This document shows positions 28,809 to 37,802 of a DNA stretch of 64,000 bases, piece after piece (positions within the stretch are counted from its first letter, which is position 1; each line of letters opens with the position of its first letter). Location: contig JACKDP010000007.1 in assembly GCA_020633435.1 (NCBI GenBank), positions 1-64,000 on the forward strand, read 5' to 3'. The stretch comes from Myxococcales bacterium. Its GTDB lineage: Bacteria; Myxococcota_A; Bradymonadia; UBA7976; UBA1532. A program made the translations under genes and the position numbers. The notes beneath the pieces are model-generated. The model saw only the letters and a list, made by a program, of their open reading frames with translations, was not told where the DNA came from and ran no database searches.

Positions 28809-29760
28809 TCGGGTGGCGCGGCCCTGCGCCCTCCGTCGTCGCTTCTCCGTGGGTGCCCTCGCCCTGCTTGTGGCGTCGGGCTGTGAAGGACGCACGCCGG
28901 CAGAGGATCAGCGCACGGAGGAAGACTTCACGGTCCGCGTCCGCGGGGTGGCGTTCCTTCGATTCGAAGGCGGAGGCTTCACGATGGGCCGCGTCGGCGA
29001 GCCATTCGCCGAGCCACCGACCGACGTCGTGGTTCGGCCCTTCCAGTTGATGAAGACCGAAGTGACCCTGGGCCTGTACCTCCAGTGCGTGGATGACGGC
29101 GCCTGCGAGCTGCCGGCGACTCCGCAGCTGAACCGATGCGCGCACCACCTGCTGGCCGACCAGGCCCGGGAAGCGGTGGCCGACCTGCCCATGAACTGCA
29201 TGAACTGGCGGCACGCCCAGCGCTTCGTCTCCTGGTTCGGCCAGGGCGCCCGGCTGCCCACGGAGGCGGAGTGGGAGTACGCCGCGACGGGCGGAGTCGG
29301 TCGGCTGCACCCCTGGGGCGCTGAGTCCCCGACCTGCGATCGCGTCGTGCGACGGCCCGACTCCCGTGACGAGGAGCTGGCTGGTCGGTGTGTGGACTGG
29401 ATCCAGCCGGTGTGCAGTCGGCCGGCGGGCAACACGCGGGCCCCCCGGGGGCTGTGCGACATGCTCGGCAATGTGGGGGAGCTCGTGGAGGACGACTTCC
29501 ACCCGACCTACGACTGCAGCACCTGGGTCCCCCGGTGGCCCGACGACTACGTGTGTCCGGGCCACTCTCGGTTGCCGACGGACGGCTCACCATGGATCGA
29601 GCAACCCCGTCTGGAGCGGGTGCGGTCTTTGCGGGGAGTCAGCTTTCACCAGGGGCCGGCGGAGATGCGGACGACCATCCGGAAGGCGAGCTCCGTCGAC
29701 CTCGCCCTGGAGGTGACCGGCTTTCGGCTCGCCCGGGACGACGGCGGCGAGCCACCTTGA
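28783..29760 (+). CDS. Formylglycine-generating-enzyme-like (SUMF1) lipoprotein
   Basis: A 325-residue protein overlapping the zincin gene by 26 nt, with GGAGAA just upstream of ATG 28783. The signal contains ALRRRFSVGALALLVASGC (lipobox ASGC). The domain (about 60-320) follows the FGE-sulfatase fold: GGGFTMGR, TEVTLGLYLQC, RLPTEAEWEYAATGG, GLCDMLGNVGELVEDDF and a final RVRSLRGVSF...TGFRLAR. Most bacterial SUMF1-domain proteins are not sulfatase activators but ligand-binding or structural proteins; no clear active-site Cys pair is visible. It probably acts at the envelope with the neighbouring zincin. Confidence 0.85.
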   Translation: MRPSTAPGDRVARPCALRRRFSVGALALLVASGCEGRTPAEDQRTEEDFTVRVRGVAFLRFEGGGFTMGRVGEPFAEPPTDVVVRPFQLMKTEVTLGLYLQCVDDGACELPATPQLNRCAHHLLADQAREAVADLPMNCMNWRHAQRFVSWFGQGARLPTEAEWEYAATGGVGRLHPWGAESPTCDRVVRRPDSRDEELAGRCVDWIQPVCSRPAGNTRAPRGLCDMLGNVGELVEDDFHPTYDCSTWVPRWPDDYVCPGHSRLPTDGSPWIEQPRLERVRSLRGVSFHQGPAEMRTTIRKASSVDLALEVTGFRLARDDGGEPP

Positions 29761-29777
29761 GACGCTGTTCGCGGGCT

Positions 29778-29796
29778 CCCCGGCGAGGAAAAGCGC
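29778..29796. repeat. 19-bp direct repeat, right copy
   Basis: Identical to 27689-27707 (CCCCGGCGAGGAAAAGCGC). It lies 18 nt after the SUMF1 stop and 24 nt before the uracil-DNA glycosylase start. Confidence 0.75.
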
Positions 29797-29805
29797 TGCA
29801 CCGCC

Positions 29806-29814
29806 TGCTACCCT
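29806..29814 (+). promoter_or_regulatory. Extended -10-like TGCTACCCT, near-leaderless
   Basis: TGCTACCCT ends 6 nt before ATG 29821. No Shine-Dalgarno is present, so the glycosylase mRNA may be leaderless. Similar TGCTAnnnT elements precede the genes at 40193 and 55034. Confidence 0.4.
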
Positions 29815-29820
29815 GCGGGC

Positions 29821-30396
29821 ATGACGCCCCTCGACGACCTGCTGGCCCAGGCCCGGGCCTGCACCCTGTGCCCGCTGCCCCATGGCCACCGGCCCGTCCT
29901 GCGCCTGGGGCGCGGCGCCCGGGTGGTGGTCATCGGCCAGGCGCCGGGGGCGAAGGTGCACGCCTCGGGGGTGCCCTGGGACGACGCCTCCGGGGCCCAC
30001 CTGCGCACCTGGCTCGCCCTCGACGAGGCCGTCTTCGCCGATCCCGAGCAGGTCGCCATCCTGCCGATGGGCCTGTGCTGGCCGGGCCGGCGATCCGGGG
30101 GCGATCTGCCGCCGCGACCCGAGTGCGCGCCGCGCTGGCACCCGCCGCTGCTGGCCGCCCTGGCCGATCCCCGCCTCGTCCTGCTGGTGGGCAGCTACGC
30201 CATCGCGCGCTACCTGGGGGCGAAGGCGACGCTCACCGACACGGTGCGCGCCTTCGCCTCGGCGCCGGCGCCGTACTTCCCGCTGCCGCACCCGAGCTGG
30301 CGCAGCCGCCTCTGGATGCAGCAGCACCCCTGGTTCGAGGCCGAGGTGCTGCCAGCGCTGCGGGCGCGCGTGGCGGCCGCGCTTCAGCCGTCGTAG
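29821..30396 (+). CDS. Uracil-DNA glycosylase superfamily protein
   Basis: A 191-residue cytoplasmic protein. It has an N-terminal CTLCPL segment, the catalytic-region motif VVVIGQAPGAKVHASGVPWD (residues 36-55) and the C-terminal PLPHPSW motif, matching bacterial UDG-superfamily members of this size. These remove uracil or related lesions from DNA. Only one Cys pair is seen in the N-terminus, so presence of the 4Fe-4S cluster of family 4 enzymes is doubtful. The gene's end overlaps the convergent oxidoreductase gene by 13 nt. Confidence 0.85.
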   Translation: MTPLDDLLAQARACTLCPLPHGHRPVLRLGRGARVVVIGQAPGAKVHASGVPWDDASGAHLRTWLALDEAVFADPEQVAILPMGLCWPGRRSGGDLPPRPECAPRWHPPLLAALADPRLVLLVGSYAIARYLGAKATLTDTVRAFASAPAPYFPLPHPSWRSRLWMQQHPWFEAEVLPALRARVAAALQPS

Positions 30397-31466
30397 GGCG
30401 CGTAGTCGGTGTAGCCCTTGGGGCCCGGCGTGTAGAAGGTGCTGAAATCAGGCAGGTTCTGGGGCAGATCCTCCCGCAGCCGGCGCACCAGATCGGGGTT
30501 GCCGATGAAGGGCCGGCCGAAGGCCACCAGGTCGCCCTTGCCCTCGGCCAGGTCGGCGTTCGCCCGGGCGCGGTCGTAGCCGCCCGAGAGGATGAAGGTG
30601 CCCTTGAAGGCCGCGCGCATGGCGGCCTTGAACGTCTCGGGCACCGCCGGCGCCCCCATGGAGGCGTGATCCACCAGGTGCAGGTAGGCGAGGCCCAGGT
30701 CGGAGAGCTGCGCGGCGAGGCCCACGTAGTCCTCGGCCACCTCGGGCCAGGGCACGATGCCGTTGAACACCCCGAACGGCGACAGGCGGATGCCCACCCG
30801 GTCCGCCCCGATGGCGGCGGCCACGCGCTGGGCCACGGCCAGCGCGAAGCGGCTGCGGCCGGCGAAGTCGCCGCCCCAGGCGTCCGTGCGCTGGTTCGTC
30901 GTCGGGCAGAGGAACTGCTCGATGAGGTAGCCGTTGGCCCCGTGCAGCTCCACCGCGTCGAAGCCGGCCGCGATGGCGTTCTTCGCCGCCGTCACGTAGC
31001 CGTCGATGGCCGCCTCCACCTCGTCCCCCGTCATGGCGCGCGGGGTCGGGTAGGCCTTCGGGCCCTCCTGGTCGGTGTACATCTCGCCGGAGAGCGCGAC
31101 GGCGCTGGGGGCGAGCAGCTCGCCGCCGGGGGCCATGTTGAGGGGGTGCCCCACGCGGCCCGTGTGCATGAGCTGCAGGGCGATGCGCCCGCCCCGGGCG
31201 TGCACGGCCTCGGTGACCTGCCGCCAGCCGGCGACCTGCTCGCCGCTCCAGATGCCGGGGATGCGGGCGTAGCCGCAGCCATGGGCGTCGGGGCCGGTGC
31301 CCTCGGTGATGAGCAGGCCCGCGTCGGCCCGCGCGGCGTAGAACGCTGCCATCAGCGGCGTCGGCACATGGGCCTCGGTGGCGCGGCAGCGCGTCATCGG
31401 GGCCATCACGATGCGGTTCTTCAGCGCGACGGCGCCAACCGTCGCCGGCGTGAACAGGTCGAGCAT
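30384..31466 (-). CDS. Old Yellow Enzyme family NADH:flavin oxidoreductase
   Basis: A 360-residue FMN-dependent TIM-barrel ene-reductase. Signatures include NRIVMAPMTRCRA, LQLMHTGRVGHP, the substrate-binding HGANGYLIEQFL (His/Asn pair) and VAFGRPFIGNPDLV. Members reduce activated alkenes, nitro compounds or nitrate esters with NAD(P)H; they are close to NemA/xenobiotic reductases. The ATG at 31466 is preferred over 31472 because GGAGG is 6 nt upstream of it. It stands as a single gene on the minus strand. Confidence 0.92.
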   Translation of the reverse strand: MLDLFTPATVGAVALKNRIVMAPMTRCRATEAHVPTPLMAAFYAARADAGLLITEGTGPDAHGCGYARIPGIWSGEQVAGWRQVTEAVHARGGRIALQLMHTGRVGHPLNMAPGGELLAPSAVALSGEMYTDQEGPKAYPTPRAMTGDEVEAAIDGYVTAAKNAIAAGFDAVELHGANGYLIEQFLCPTTNQRTDAWGGDFAGRSRFALAVAQRVAAAIGADRVGIRLSPFGVFNGIVPWPEVAEDYVGLAAQLSDLGLAYLHLVDHASMGAPAVPETFKAAMRAAFKGTFILSGGYDRARANADLAEGKGDLVAFGRPFIGNPDLVRRLREDLPQNLPDFSTFYTPGPKGYTDYAPYDG

Positions 31467-31521
31467 GGACATCCTCCAGGGTGGGCCGGTAGGACTCCCG
31501 GCCCGCGGGCGAGGATTCGCG

Positions 31522-34500
31522 CTACGGGGCGCAGCCGAGCTGCGCGGCCTCGGCCGGGGTGAACCAGGCCGCCCGCTCGTCGGCCGTCGGGCAGACGCGG
31601 GTGGCGCGGGCCAGCCGGGCGCGCAGCGTGGCCTCGTCCTCGTCCACCGGCCAGCGGCGCACGGCGCCGTCGTTCCCGGCGCTCAGGGGCACGCCCGCCG
31701 GATCGAACCCGACGAAGCGCACCCCGCCGAAGTGCCCGGGCAGCGGCCGGCTGGTGCCATCGTCCAGGCGCCACAGGCGCAGGTCCCCCGTCGAGGTGCC
31801 CACCAGCAGCCGCGCCGCGGGCGCGTCGAAGGCCAGGAACTCCGCGTGGCCGGCGTGGGGGCCCAGCCGCCGCGGGGGCGCCGCCGCGTCCGCGAGCGAC
31901 CAGACGAAGACGTCGCCGCCCTGCACCGAGGTGGCCAGCCAGCGGCCGTCGGCCGAGGCCGCCACGCCGCCCACGGCCGCGGGGTGGTGCAGCGTGCGCA
32001 GGACGCGGCCGCCGTCGGTGGTGAGCTGCCGGACGTCCGCGTCGGCCCCGAGGGTCAGCAGGGTGCCGTCGGGCAGGTACAGCAGGTGGCCGTTGCCCGC
32101 GTGGGGGGGCAGCAGGCGGGGGGGGCCGCCCGCCATGGGCCACAGCCGGACCTCCCCGCTCTTCGCCGCCGACGCGAGCCACGCCCCGTCCGGGCTGAAG
32201 GCCACGGTGTGCACCCGCCGCGGCCGGTCGGGGCCGCCGTGGTCGCCGAGGATCCGCCCCGCGCCGCCGGCCGCCGGCCACAGCCGGATGACCCCCGTCC
32301 GCGAGCCCGTGGCGAGCCAGCGCCCGTCCGGCGAGAAGTCGAGGCCGTAGGCCCAGCCCTCATGCCCCGGCAGGGTGGCCACCGGCGCCCCCGCCGACGT
32401 CCAGACCCGGGCCGTCTCGTCCCCCGAGCCGGTGGCGAGGCGCGCCCCGTTCCGGCTGTAATGGACTGAAAAGACGGGCTTTTCATGCCCGATCAGCGCG
32501 ACGGGCGCGCCGCCGCGGAGGGGCCAGATCCAGGCGACCCCGTCCATGCCCGCCGTGGCCAGGTGGTCGCCGGCCGGGTCGAGCGTCGCGGCCCAGATGG
32601 CGCGGCGGTGCCGCCCGACGAGCTCGCCGTCCAGGCCCTCCAGCGTCCACAGGCGCACCTCGCCGTCCCCGCCGCCCGTCACGAGGCGGCCCCCGGAGAA
32701 GCGGGCGGACGCGACGATGCCGCTGTGCCCGACGAGCGGGTGGGCCACCTCGGTCTGCAGGTTCCAGAGCGTCGCCTTGCTGTCCGCCGAGACGAGCACC
32801 AGCCACCGCCCGGACGCGTCGAAGCTGCCGACCCCCAGCCGCCAGCTGCCGGGGAGCTGCATGGGCTCGCCGCCCACCTCCAGATCCCAGACGCGCACGA
32901 AGCCGTCGACCCAGGCCAGGAGCCACTGGCCCGAGGGCGAGACGAGCAGGCCGCCGGCCGGGTGGTCCATGCGGGCCACCCGCCGCGGCCGCCCGCCCGC
33001 CTGCCACGTCAGGATGTGCCCGTCGGCCTGGGCGAAGGCGACGACGGCGCCGCCCGCCGCCATCCGCTGCACCCCCGCCAGGCCGGCGAGCGGGGCGGGG
33101 GGCTCGGCGCTGCCGATGGTCTGGCGCAGCACCTCCCCCGAGTCCACGCGGGTGAGGATGTCGCGGCCGTCGGGGGTGAGCAGGTGGCCGCCGGCCGGCA
33201 GGGCGCCGAGGGGGCGCAGCGGCCCCGCGAAGGGGTAGAGCGTCGCCGCGGTCGGGCCCAGATCCACCAGGCCCTCGGCCGCGCACGCCAGCGCCCCGGC
33301 CTGGGACCCGGGCACGAAGGACGCCGGCAGCGCGGGCGCCTCGGGGGTCGGGCGGCAGGCCGCCGCGAGGGTCGGCCCCGGCCACGGGGACGAGGCCCCC
33401 GCCGTCCAGCGCTCCGCCGTGCCATCCATGAACCGCAGCAGCCAGTCGTCGGGGCCGAGCCACTGCAGGTCGGAGACGGGGCCCCGCGCTGGCCGGAGGA
33501 CCTGCTCGGTGACGGGGCCGCCCAGCACCTCGAGGGCCGCCTGGCGCCAGGCGGCGTCGGCGGGGGCGCGCAGGGCCAGGACGCGGGCCGCCAGATCGGG
33601 CCGCTGGCGCAGGGCCGCGGGCAGGGCGGGCGCGGTGGGCGTGGCCGGCGTCGGCGCGGTGCGCAGGCTCCAGGCGGCCAGGCCCGCGATCACCCCGCGG
33701 GCGAGCGCCGGCACGAGCCACGGCGCGCGGCGCCGGGCCCCGTGCTCCAGGGCAGCCAGCAGCGCCTCCAGCGACGCCCAGCGCCGAGCCGGATCGTGGG
33801 CGAGGCCCCGGGCGATGGCGTCGGCGACGCCCGCCGGCACCGGGCGGGGCAGGGGCGGCGGGCCGGCCTCCATGCGCGCCAGCACGGCCTCGACCTCGGG
33901 GGCGACGAAGGGCCGCACGCCGGCCAGCGCCTCGTAGAGCGACGCCGAAAAGGCGAACAGATCCGATATCTTGTCGGCGCTCTGCCCGCGGAGCTGCTCG
34001 GGCGCCATGTAGGCCGGCGTGCCGACGAGGGCCCCGGAGGCCGTGAGGCGCTGGCCCGGATCGACGGGCGCGGGGCCCGCCTCCACGGCGTCGGCGGCGC
34101 GCACCAGCCCGAAGTCGGCCACCCGCACGCGGCCGTCCTCGCCGACGAGGACGTTGGAGGGCTTGAAGTCGCGGTGCACCAGGCCGGCGGCGTGCACCGC
34201 GGCGAGGCCCCGCCCGGCGGCCAGGTAGGCCTCCAGCACCGCGCGCCATGGGCGGCCGCGCTGCCACTCGGCCAGCGTGGTGCCGGGCACGAACTCCATC
34301 ACGATGAAGGTGCGGTCGCCGTCCTGGCCGACCTCGTGCACCGTCACCACATGGGGGTGGCTGAGGCGCGCCAGGGCCCGGGCCTCGCGCAGCATCCGCG
34401 CCGCCGCCGAGTCGCCGCGCTCGCGCAGGACCTTCACGGCGACGGCCCGATCCAGGCGCTCGTCATGGGCCGCGAAGACGGTGCCCATGGCCCCCGCCCC

Positions 34501-34647
34501 GAGCCGGTCGCCCACTCGGTAGCGGTCGATGTAGACGGGCGGGGCCTCGCCGAAGAGCCGCGCCTGGATGCGCGCCTGCCGCTGCCGCTCGTCGAGGGAG
34601 TCTTCCAGGCGGCCCGCCGCGGCCAGCCGCTCGTCCAGATCGCTCAC
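31522..34647 (-). CDS. Ser/Thr protein kinase with WD40 propeller
   Basis: A 1041-residue transmembrane kinase. The kinase domain (about 40-300) has the P-loop LGAGAMGTV, catalytic Lys in VAVKVL, HRDFKPSN, DFG and APE (MAPEQLRG), so it should be active. One hydrophobic segment (about 312-330) is followed by a WD40 region of about 12 or more repeats (400-1040; e.g. RLVTGGGDGEVRLWTLEG, WLATGSRTGVIRLW). The GTG start overlaps the stop of the ECF sigma gene by 4 nt (GTGA), so the pair is translationally coupled. A kinase that controls its neighbouring ECF sigma by phosphorylation, as in EcfP/PpkT2 pairs, is the natural inference. Confidence 0.9.
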   Translation of the reverse strand: MSDLDERLAAAGRLEDSLDERQRQARIQARLFGEAPPVYIDRYRVGDRLGAGAMGTVFAAHDERLDRAVAVKVLRERGDSAAARMLREARALARLSHPHVVTVHEVGQDGDRTFIVMEFVPGTTLAEWQRGRPWRAVLEAYLAAGRGLAAVHAAGLVHRDFKPSNVLVGEDGRVRVADFGLVRAADAVEAGPAPVDPGQRLTASGALVGTPAYMAPEQLRGQSADKISDLFAFSASLYEALAGVRPFVAPEVEAVLARMEAGPPPLPRPVPAGVADAIARGLAHDPARRWASLEALLAALEHGARRRAPWLVPALARGVIAGLAAWSLRTAPTPATPTAPALPAALRQRPDLAARVLALRAPADAAWRQAALEVLGGPVTEQVLRPARGPVSDLQWLGPDDWLLRFMDGTAERWTAGASSPWPGPTLAAACRPTPEAPALPASFVPGSQAGALACAAEGLVDLGPTAATLYPFAGPLRPLGALPAGGHLLTPDGRDILTRVDSGEVLRQTIGSAEPPAPLAGLAGVQRMAAGGAVVAFAQADGHILTWQAGGRPRRVARMDHPAGGLLVSPSGQWLLAWVDGFVRVWDLEVGGEPMQLPGSWRLGVGSFDASGRWLVLVSADSKATLWNLQTEVAHPLVGHSGIVASARFSGGRLVTGGGDGEVRLWTLEGLDGELVGRHRRAIWAATLDPAGDHLATAGMDGVAWIWPLRGGAPVALIGHEKPVFSVHYSRNGARLATGSGDETARVWTSAGAPVATLPGHEGWAYGLDFSPDGRWLATGSRTGVIRLWPAAGGAGRILGDHGGPDRPRRVHTVAFSPDGAWLASAAKSGEVRLWPMAGGPPRLLPPHAGNGHLLYLPDGTLLTLGADADVRQLTTDGGRVLRTLHHPAAVGGVAASADGRWLATSVQGGDVFVWSLADAAAPPRRLGPHAGHAEFLAFDAPAARLLVGTSTGDLRLWRLDDGTSRPLPGHFGGVRFVGFDPAGVPLSAGNDGAVRRWPVDEDEATLRARLARATRVCPTADERAAWFTPAEAAQLGCAP

Positions 34648-35258
34648 CCGGGCGTCGCCCAGGCCTCCCGCACGCGGCGGGCCCAGCCCTGCAGGTCGTC
34701 CAGCGTGCTCTGCAGCGCGTCGGGCGAGGCGGCGAGGCGCGAGAGCGCGCGCTCCAGGGCCAGCCGGCCGTCCCGCAGCCGCGTCTTGATGGTGCCCACG
34801 GGCGTGTCCGTCACCGCGGCGATCTCGGCGGCGGTCATGCCCTCCCAGTAGTGCAGCTCCAGGGCCACCTGGGCGTGCACCGGGATGCTGCGCAGGCCCT
34901 CGAGCAGCAGCCGCTCCTCCTGGCGCCAGGCGGCCTGGCTCTCGGGGCCGCGCCCCAGCTCGGCCACCGACAGCGTGCCCAGCTCCACCTCGCGCGCCTG
35001 CAGGCGCCCGGCCGATCGGAAGTGGCTCGCGAGGTGGCGCCAGGCGATGCCGAGGAGCCAGGTCCGCACCGACGAGCGCCCGCCGAAGTCGGCCTGGGCG
35101 GCCGCCATGAACGTCTGCTGCACCAGGTCATCGCGGACGTCGTCGGCCACCTTGTTGCGCAGGAACCGCACGACGACGGGGTAGAGGGCCTGGAAGAAGG
35201 CCTGGCCCGCCGCCCGGTCGCCGGCCTGCCAGCGCCGCAAGAGGTCCTCGTCGCTCAT
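34644..35258 (-). CDS. ECF-type RNA polymerase sigma factor
   Basis: A 204-residue sigma-70 family protein. Region 2 (about 15-85: FLRNKVADDVRDDLVQQTFM, TWLLGIAWRHLASHFR) and region 4 (about 125-180: ELHYWEGMTAAEIAAVTDTP, VGTIKTRLRDGRLAL) are both complete. There is no adjacent anti-sigma gene; the overlapping partner is a transmembrane Ser/Thr kinase instead. The start at 35258 excludes a non-conserved extension that would overlap the divergent leader. Target promoters are unknown. Confidence 0.93.
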   Translation of the reverse strand: MSDEDLLRRWQAGDRAAGQAFFQALYPVVVRFLRNKVADDVRDDLVQQTFMAAAQADFGGRSSVRTWLLGIAWRHLASHFRSAGRLQAREVELGTLSVAELGRGPESQAAWRQEERLLLEGLRSIPVHAQVALELHYWEGMTAAEIAAVTDTPVGTIKTRLRDGRLALERALSRLAASPDALQSTLDDLQGWARRVREAWATPG

Positions 35259-35434
35259 GGCCTGGGTGTGCGGGAAGAGCCCCGTCCAAGTCAAGCGCGG
35301 GGGCCTGGGTGAAAAAACCGCCCCCTCGATCACTTTCCTCCAATCCATCCGGCGCCGGCCGACCACTCACAGTCGGACCGGCCGACGCGGCCACCACCAC
35401 CAACCGCCGCCCAGGAGGCGGCCAGGAGACCCCC

Positions 35435-35683
35435 ATGAAGTCGATCCTCATCGCCCTCGCCGCCCTCTGCGTCAGCACCCCCGTCTTCGCCGGCAAGGTC
35501 GTCAAGGACCGCAGCGGCGCGTGGTCGTGCCAGCGGTCGAACGGCGAGGTCATCAACTACTTCTGGCCGGCCGGCCGCGTCCCGACCTCCGCCGAGCAGG
35601 TGCAGTGCCAGCAGGCCGGCGGCGCCATCAAGCAGCCCGCCCCCACCAAGATCGACCCCGTCCGCGACGAGAGCCCCAACTGA
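35435..35683 (+). CDS. Small secreted protein
   Basis: An 82-residue protein with a Sec signal (MKSILIALAALCVSTPVFAG, cleavage after VFA). AGGAG lies upstream of ATG 35435. The mature 63 residues contain two Cys (WSCQRS, VQCQQA) that may form one disulfide. No family is recognised. It begins a plus-strand cluster; the next gene starts 22 nt after its stop. Confidence 0.7.
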   Translation: MKSILIALAALCVSTPVFAGKVVKDRSGAWSCQRSNGEVINYFWPAGRVPTSAEQVQCQQAGGAIKQPAPTKIDPVRDESPN

Positions 35684-35705
35684 TCGAGCCCGCCGGGAGC
35701 GCCCC

Positions 35706-37802
35706 ATGCTCGCCCGCCCCCTCGCCATCGCGGCCTGCCTGGCCGCCGGATCCGCCGCCGCCGCGCCGCTCCTGACGAGCGCGGGGGGGCCGCTGGGCTT
35801 CGGCGCGGCGGTCGCGGACGGCACCGTCATCGCCCTCGACCCCCTCTTCGCCCGCGGCGTCTCCGCCGGGGCGACCCTGATCGTCGGCGCGGACGGCCTG
35901 CTCGTCTTCGACGCTCCGCCCCCCGGCGGCCCCATCGGCGGCGCGGCGCTGCCCGGGGCGGCCATCGCCCCCTACTGGGCCGACGCGGCGGTGGAGCCCC
36001 CGGGCGAGAGCCCCACGGGCGAGAACACCGTCTACCTGGCCACCGGCGACGGCTGGCTGCTCGTCACCTGGTACCGCGTGCTGCCCGCCGGCGGTGCCGC
36101 CGCCCCCAACAGCTTCCAGGCCCTCGTCACCCAGTGGGGGGACGACGCCGACGGCGACCTGCAGGTGGAGCTGCGCTACGCCGAGTGCGGCTGGGCGACG
36201 GGGCCCGGCGACGGCGGCGTGCAGGGCGTGGGGGCGCTGGGGGGCCGGGCGGGGGTGCTGGGGGTCGATCCGCCGGCCCCGCTGCCCGACTTCGAGGACG
36301 CCGGGGCCTTCCTCGCGGGGGCCTACTGCGACGGCGAGAACACCGGCGTCCCGGGCCTCTGGCGGCTGGCGCTGCGGCAGGGCCAGTGGGGGCCGTGCGA
36401 CGCGGCCTGCAACGGCGACGCCGACGCGGACGGCATCCCCACCGCGCTGGACATCTGCCAGGGGTTCCCCGATCCGGCCCAGGAAGACACCGACGGCGAC
36501 GGCCTGGGCGACGTCTGCGACCGGCCCGAGGCCGTGGATCCCGTGCTGCCGTGCTCGGATGGGGCGCGCGCAAACCCCAATGATCCCGCGTGCATCCTGG
36601 ACGATGACGTGGACGGCGACGGCCTCGTGCGGCTCGACGACAACTGCCCCGACGTGGCCAACCCCGACCAGGCCGACCTGGACGGCGACGGCCTGGGAGA
36701 CGTCTGCGACGACGACCGCGACGGGGACGACGTGCTCGATCGGACGGACGTCTGCCCGCAGGTGCCCGACGCCCGGCAGCGCGACCAGGACGGCGACGGC
36801 CTGGGGGACGCCTGCGACGACGACCGCGACGGTGACGGCGTGCTCGACGCCGACGACGGCTGCCCCGCCCTGGCCAACGCCGACCAGGCGGACCAGGACG
36901 GCGACGGCGTGGGGGACGTCTGCGACGACGACCGCGACGGCGACGGCGTGCCCGACGCGCAGGACGTCTGCCCGGGCCTCGCCGACCCGGCCCAGGCCGA
37001 CGCCGACGGCGACGGGGTGGGGGACGCCTGCGACGGCGACGTGGACGGCGACGGGGTGGCCGACGGCGTGGACACCTGCCCCGCGCTGCCGAACCCCGAG
37101 CAGGCCGATCTGGACGGCGACCGGCGCGGCGACCCGTGCGACGACGACGACGACGGGGACGGCGTGCCCGACAGCGCGGACGTCTGCCCGCGGGCGCCCG
37201 ACGCGGCCCAGGCGGACCAGGACGGCGACGGCGTCGGCGACGTCTGCGACGACGACCGGGATGGCGACGGCGTGCCCGACGCGGAGGACGACTGCCCCGG
37301 CGTCCCCGATCCCGACCAGGACGACCGGGACGGCGACGGCATCGGCGACGCCTGCGAGGGCGATCGGGATGGCGACGGGGTGGCCGACGCCGTCGACGTC
37401 TGCCCCGACGTCCCGAACCGCGACCAGATCGACCGGGATGGCGACGGCCGCGGGGCCGCCTGCGACGAGGACGACGACGGCGACGGGGTGGCCGACGCGG
37501 TGGACGACTGCCCCACCACCGCCAACCCCGACCAGGCCGATCTGGACGCCGACGGGGTGGGGGACGCCTGCGACGGCGACGTGGACGGTGATGGCGTGCC
37601 CAACGACGTGGACGTCTGCCCGCGGCTGGCCGACCCGGACCAGGCCGATCGGGATGGCGACGGCCGCGGGGATCCGTGCGACGGCGAGGAGGGGGCCGAG
37701 GGGTTCGCGCTCCAGGGGGCCGGGTGCCGGGGGGCGGGGGGCGGCGCGGCCGGGCTCTGGCTGCTCGCGGCGCTGGCCCTCGTGAGGCGGAGGCGGCGGT
37801 GA
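35706..37802 (+). CDS. Nidogen-like and TSP3-repeat surface protein with MYXO-CTERM tail
   Basis: A 698-residue exported protein. After the signal (about 1-20) a NIDO-type domain covers about 25-225 (NSFQALVTQWGDDADGDLQ, VELRYAECGW). Eleven TSP3 repeats of about 36 residues follow (DRDGDGVPDAQDVCPGLADP pattern), predicted to bind many Ca2+ ions in a rigid stalk. The tail GCRGAGGGAAGLWLLAALALVRRRRR type (Cys, helix, Arg run) is a MYXO-CTERM surface-sorting signal. The next gene overlaps by 4 nt and carries TSP3 plus OmpA domains, so the two probably build one surface structure. Confidence 0.88.
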   Translation: MLARPLAIAACLAAGSAAAAPLLTSAGGPLGFGAAVADGTVIALDPLFARGVSAGATLIVGADGLLVFDAPPPGGPIGGAALPGAAIAPYWADAAVEPPGESPTGENTVYLATGDGWLLVTWYRVLPAGGAAAPNSFQALVTQWGDDADGDLQVELRYAECGWATGPGDGGVQGVGALGGRAGVLGVDPPAPLPDFEDAGAFLAGAYCDGENTGVPGLWRLALRQGQWGPCDAACNGDADADGIPTALDICQGFPDPAQEDTDGDGLGDVCDRPEAVDPVLPCSDGARANPNDPACILDDDVDGDGLVRLDDNCPDVANPDQADLDGDGLGDVCDDDRDGDDVLDRTDVCPQVPDARQRDQDGDGLGDACDDDRDGDGVLDADDGCPALANADQADQDGDGVGDVCDDDRDGDGVPDAQDVCPGLADPAQADADGDGVGDACDGDVDGDGVADGVDTCPALPNPEQADLDGDRRGDPCDDDDDGDGVPDSADVCPRAPDAAQADQDGDGVGDVCDDDRDGDGVPDAEDDCPGVPDPDQDDRDGDGIGDACEGDRDGDGVADAVDVCPDVPNRDQIDRDGDGRGAACDEDDDGDGVADAVDDCPTTANPDQADLDADGVGDACDGDVDGDGVPNDVDVCPRLADPDQADRDGDGRGDPCDGEEGAEGFALQGAGCRGAGGGAAGLWLLAALALVRRRRR

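Noticed and set aside
35259..35434. Possible -35 TTGACT for the ECF sigma gene
   Set aside because: The matching -10 position reads GCACAC, too poor to call.
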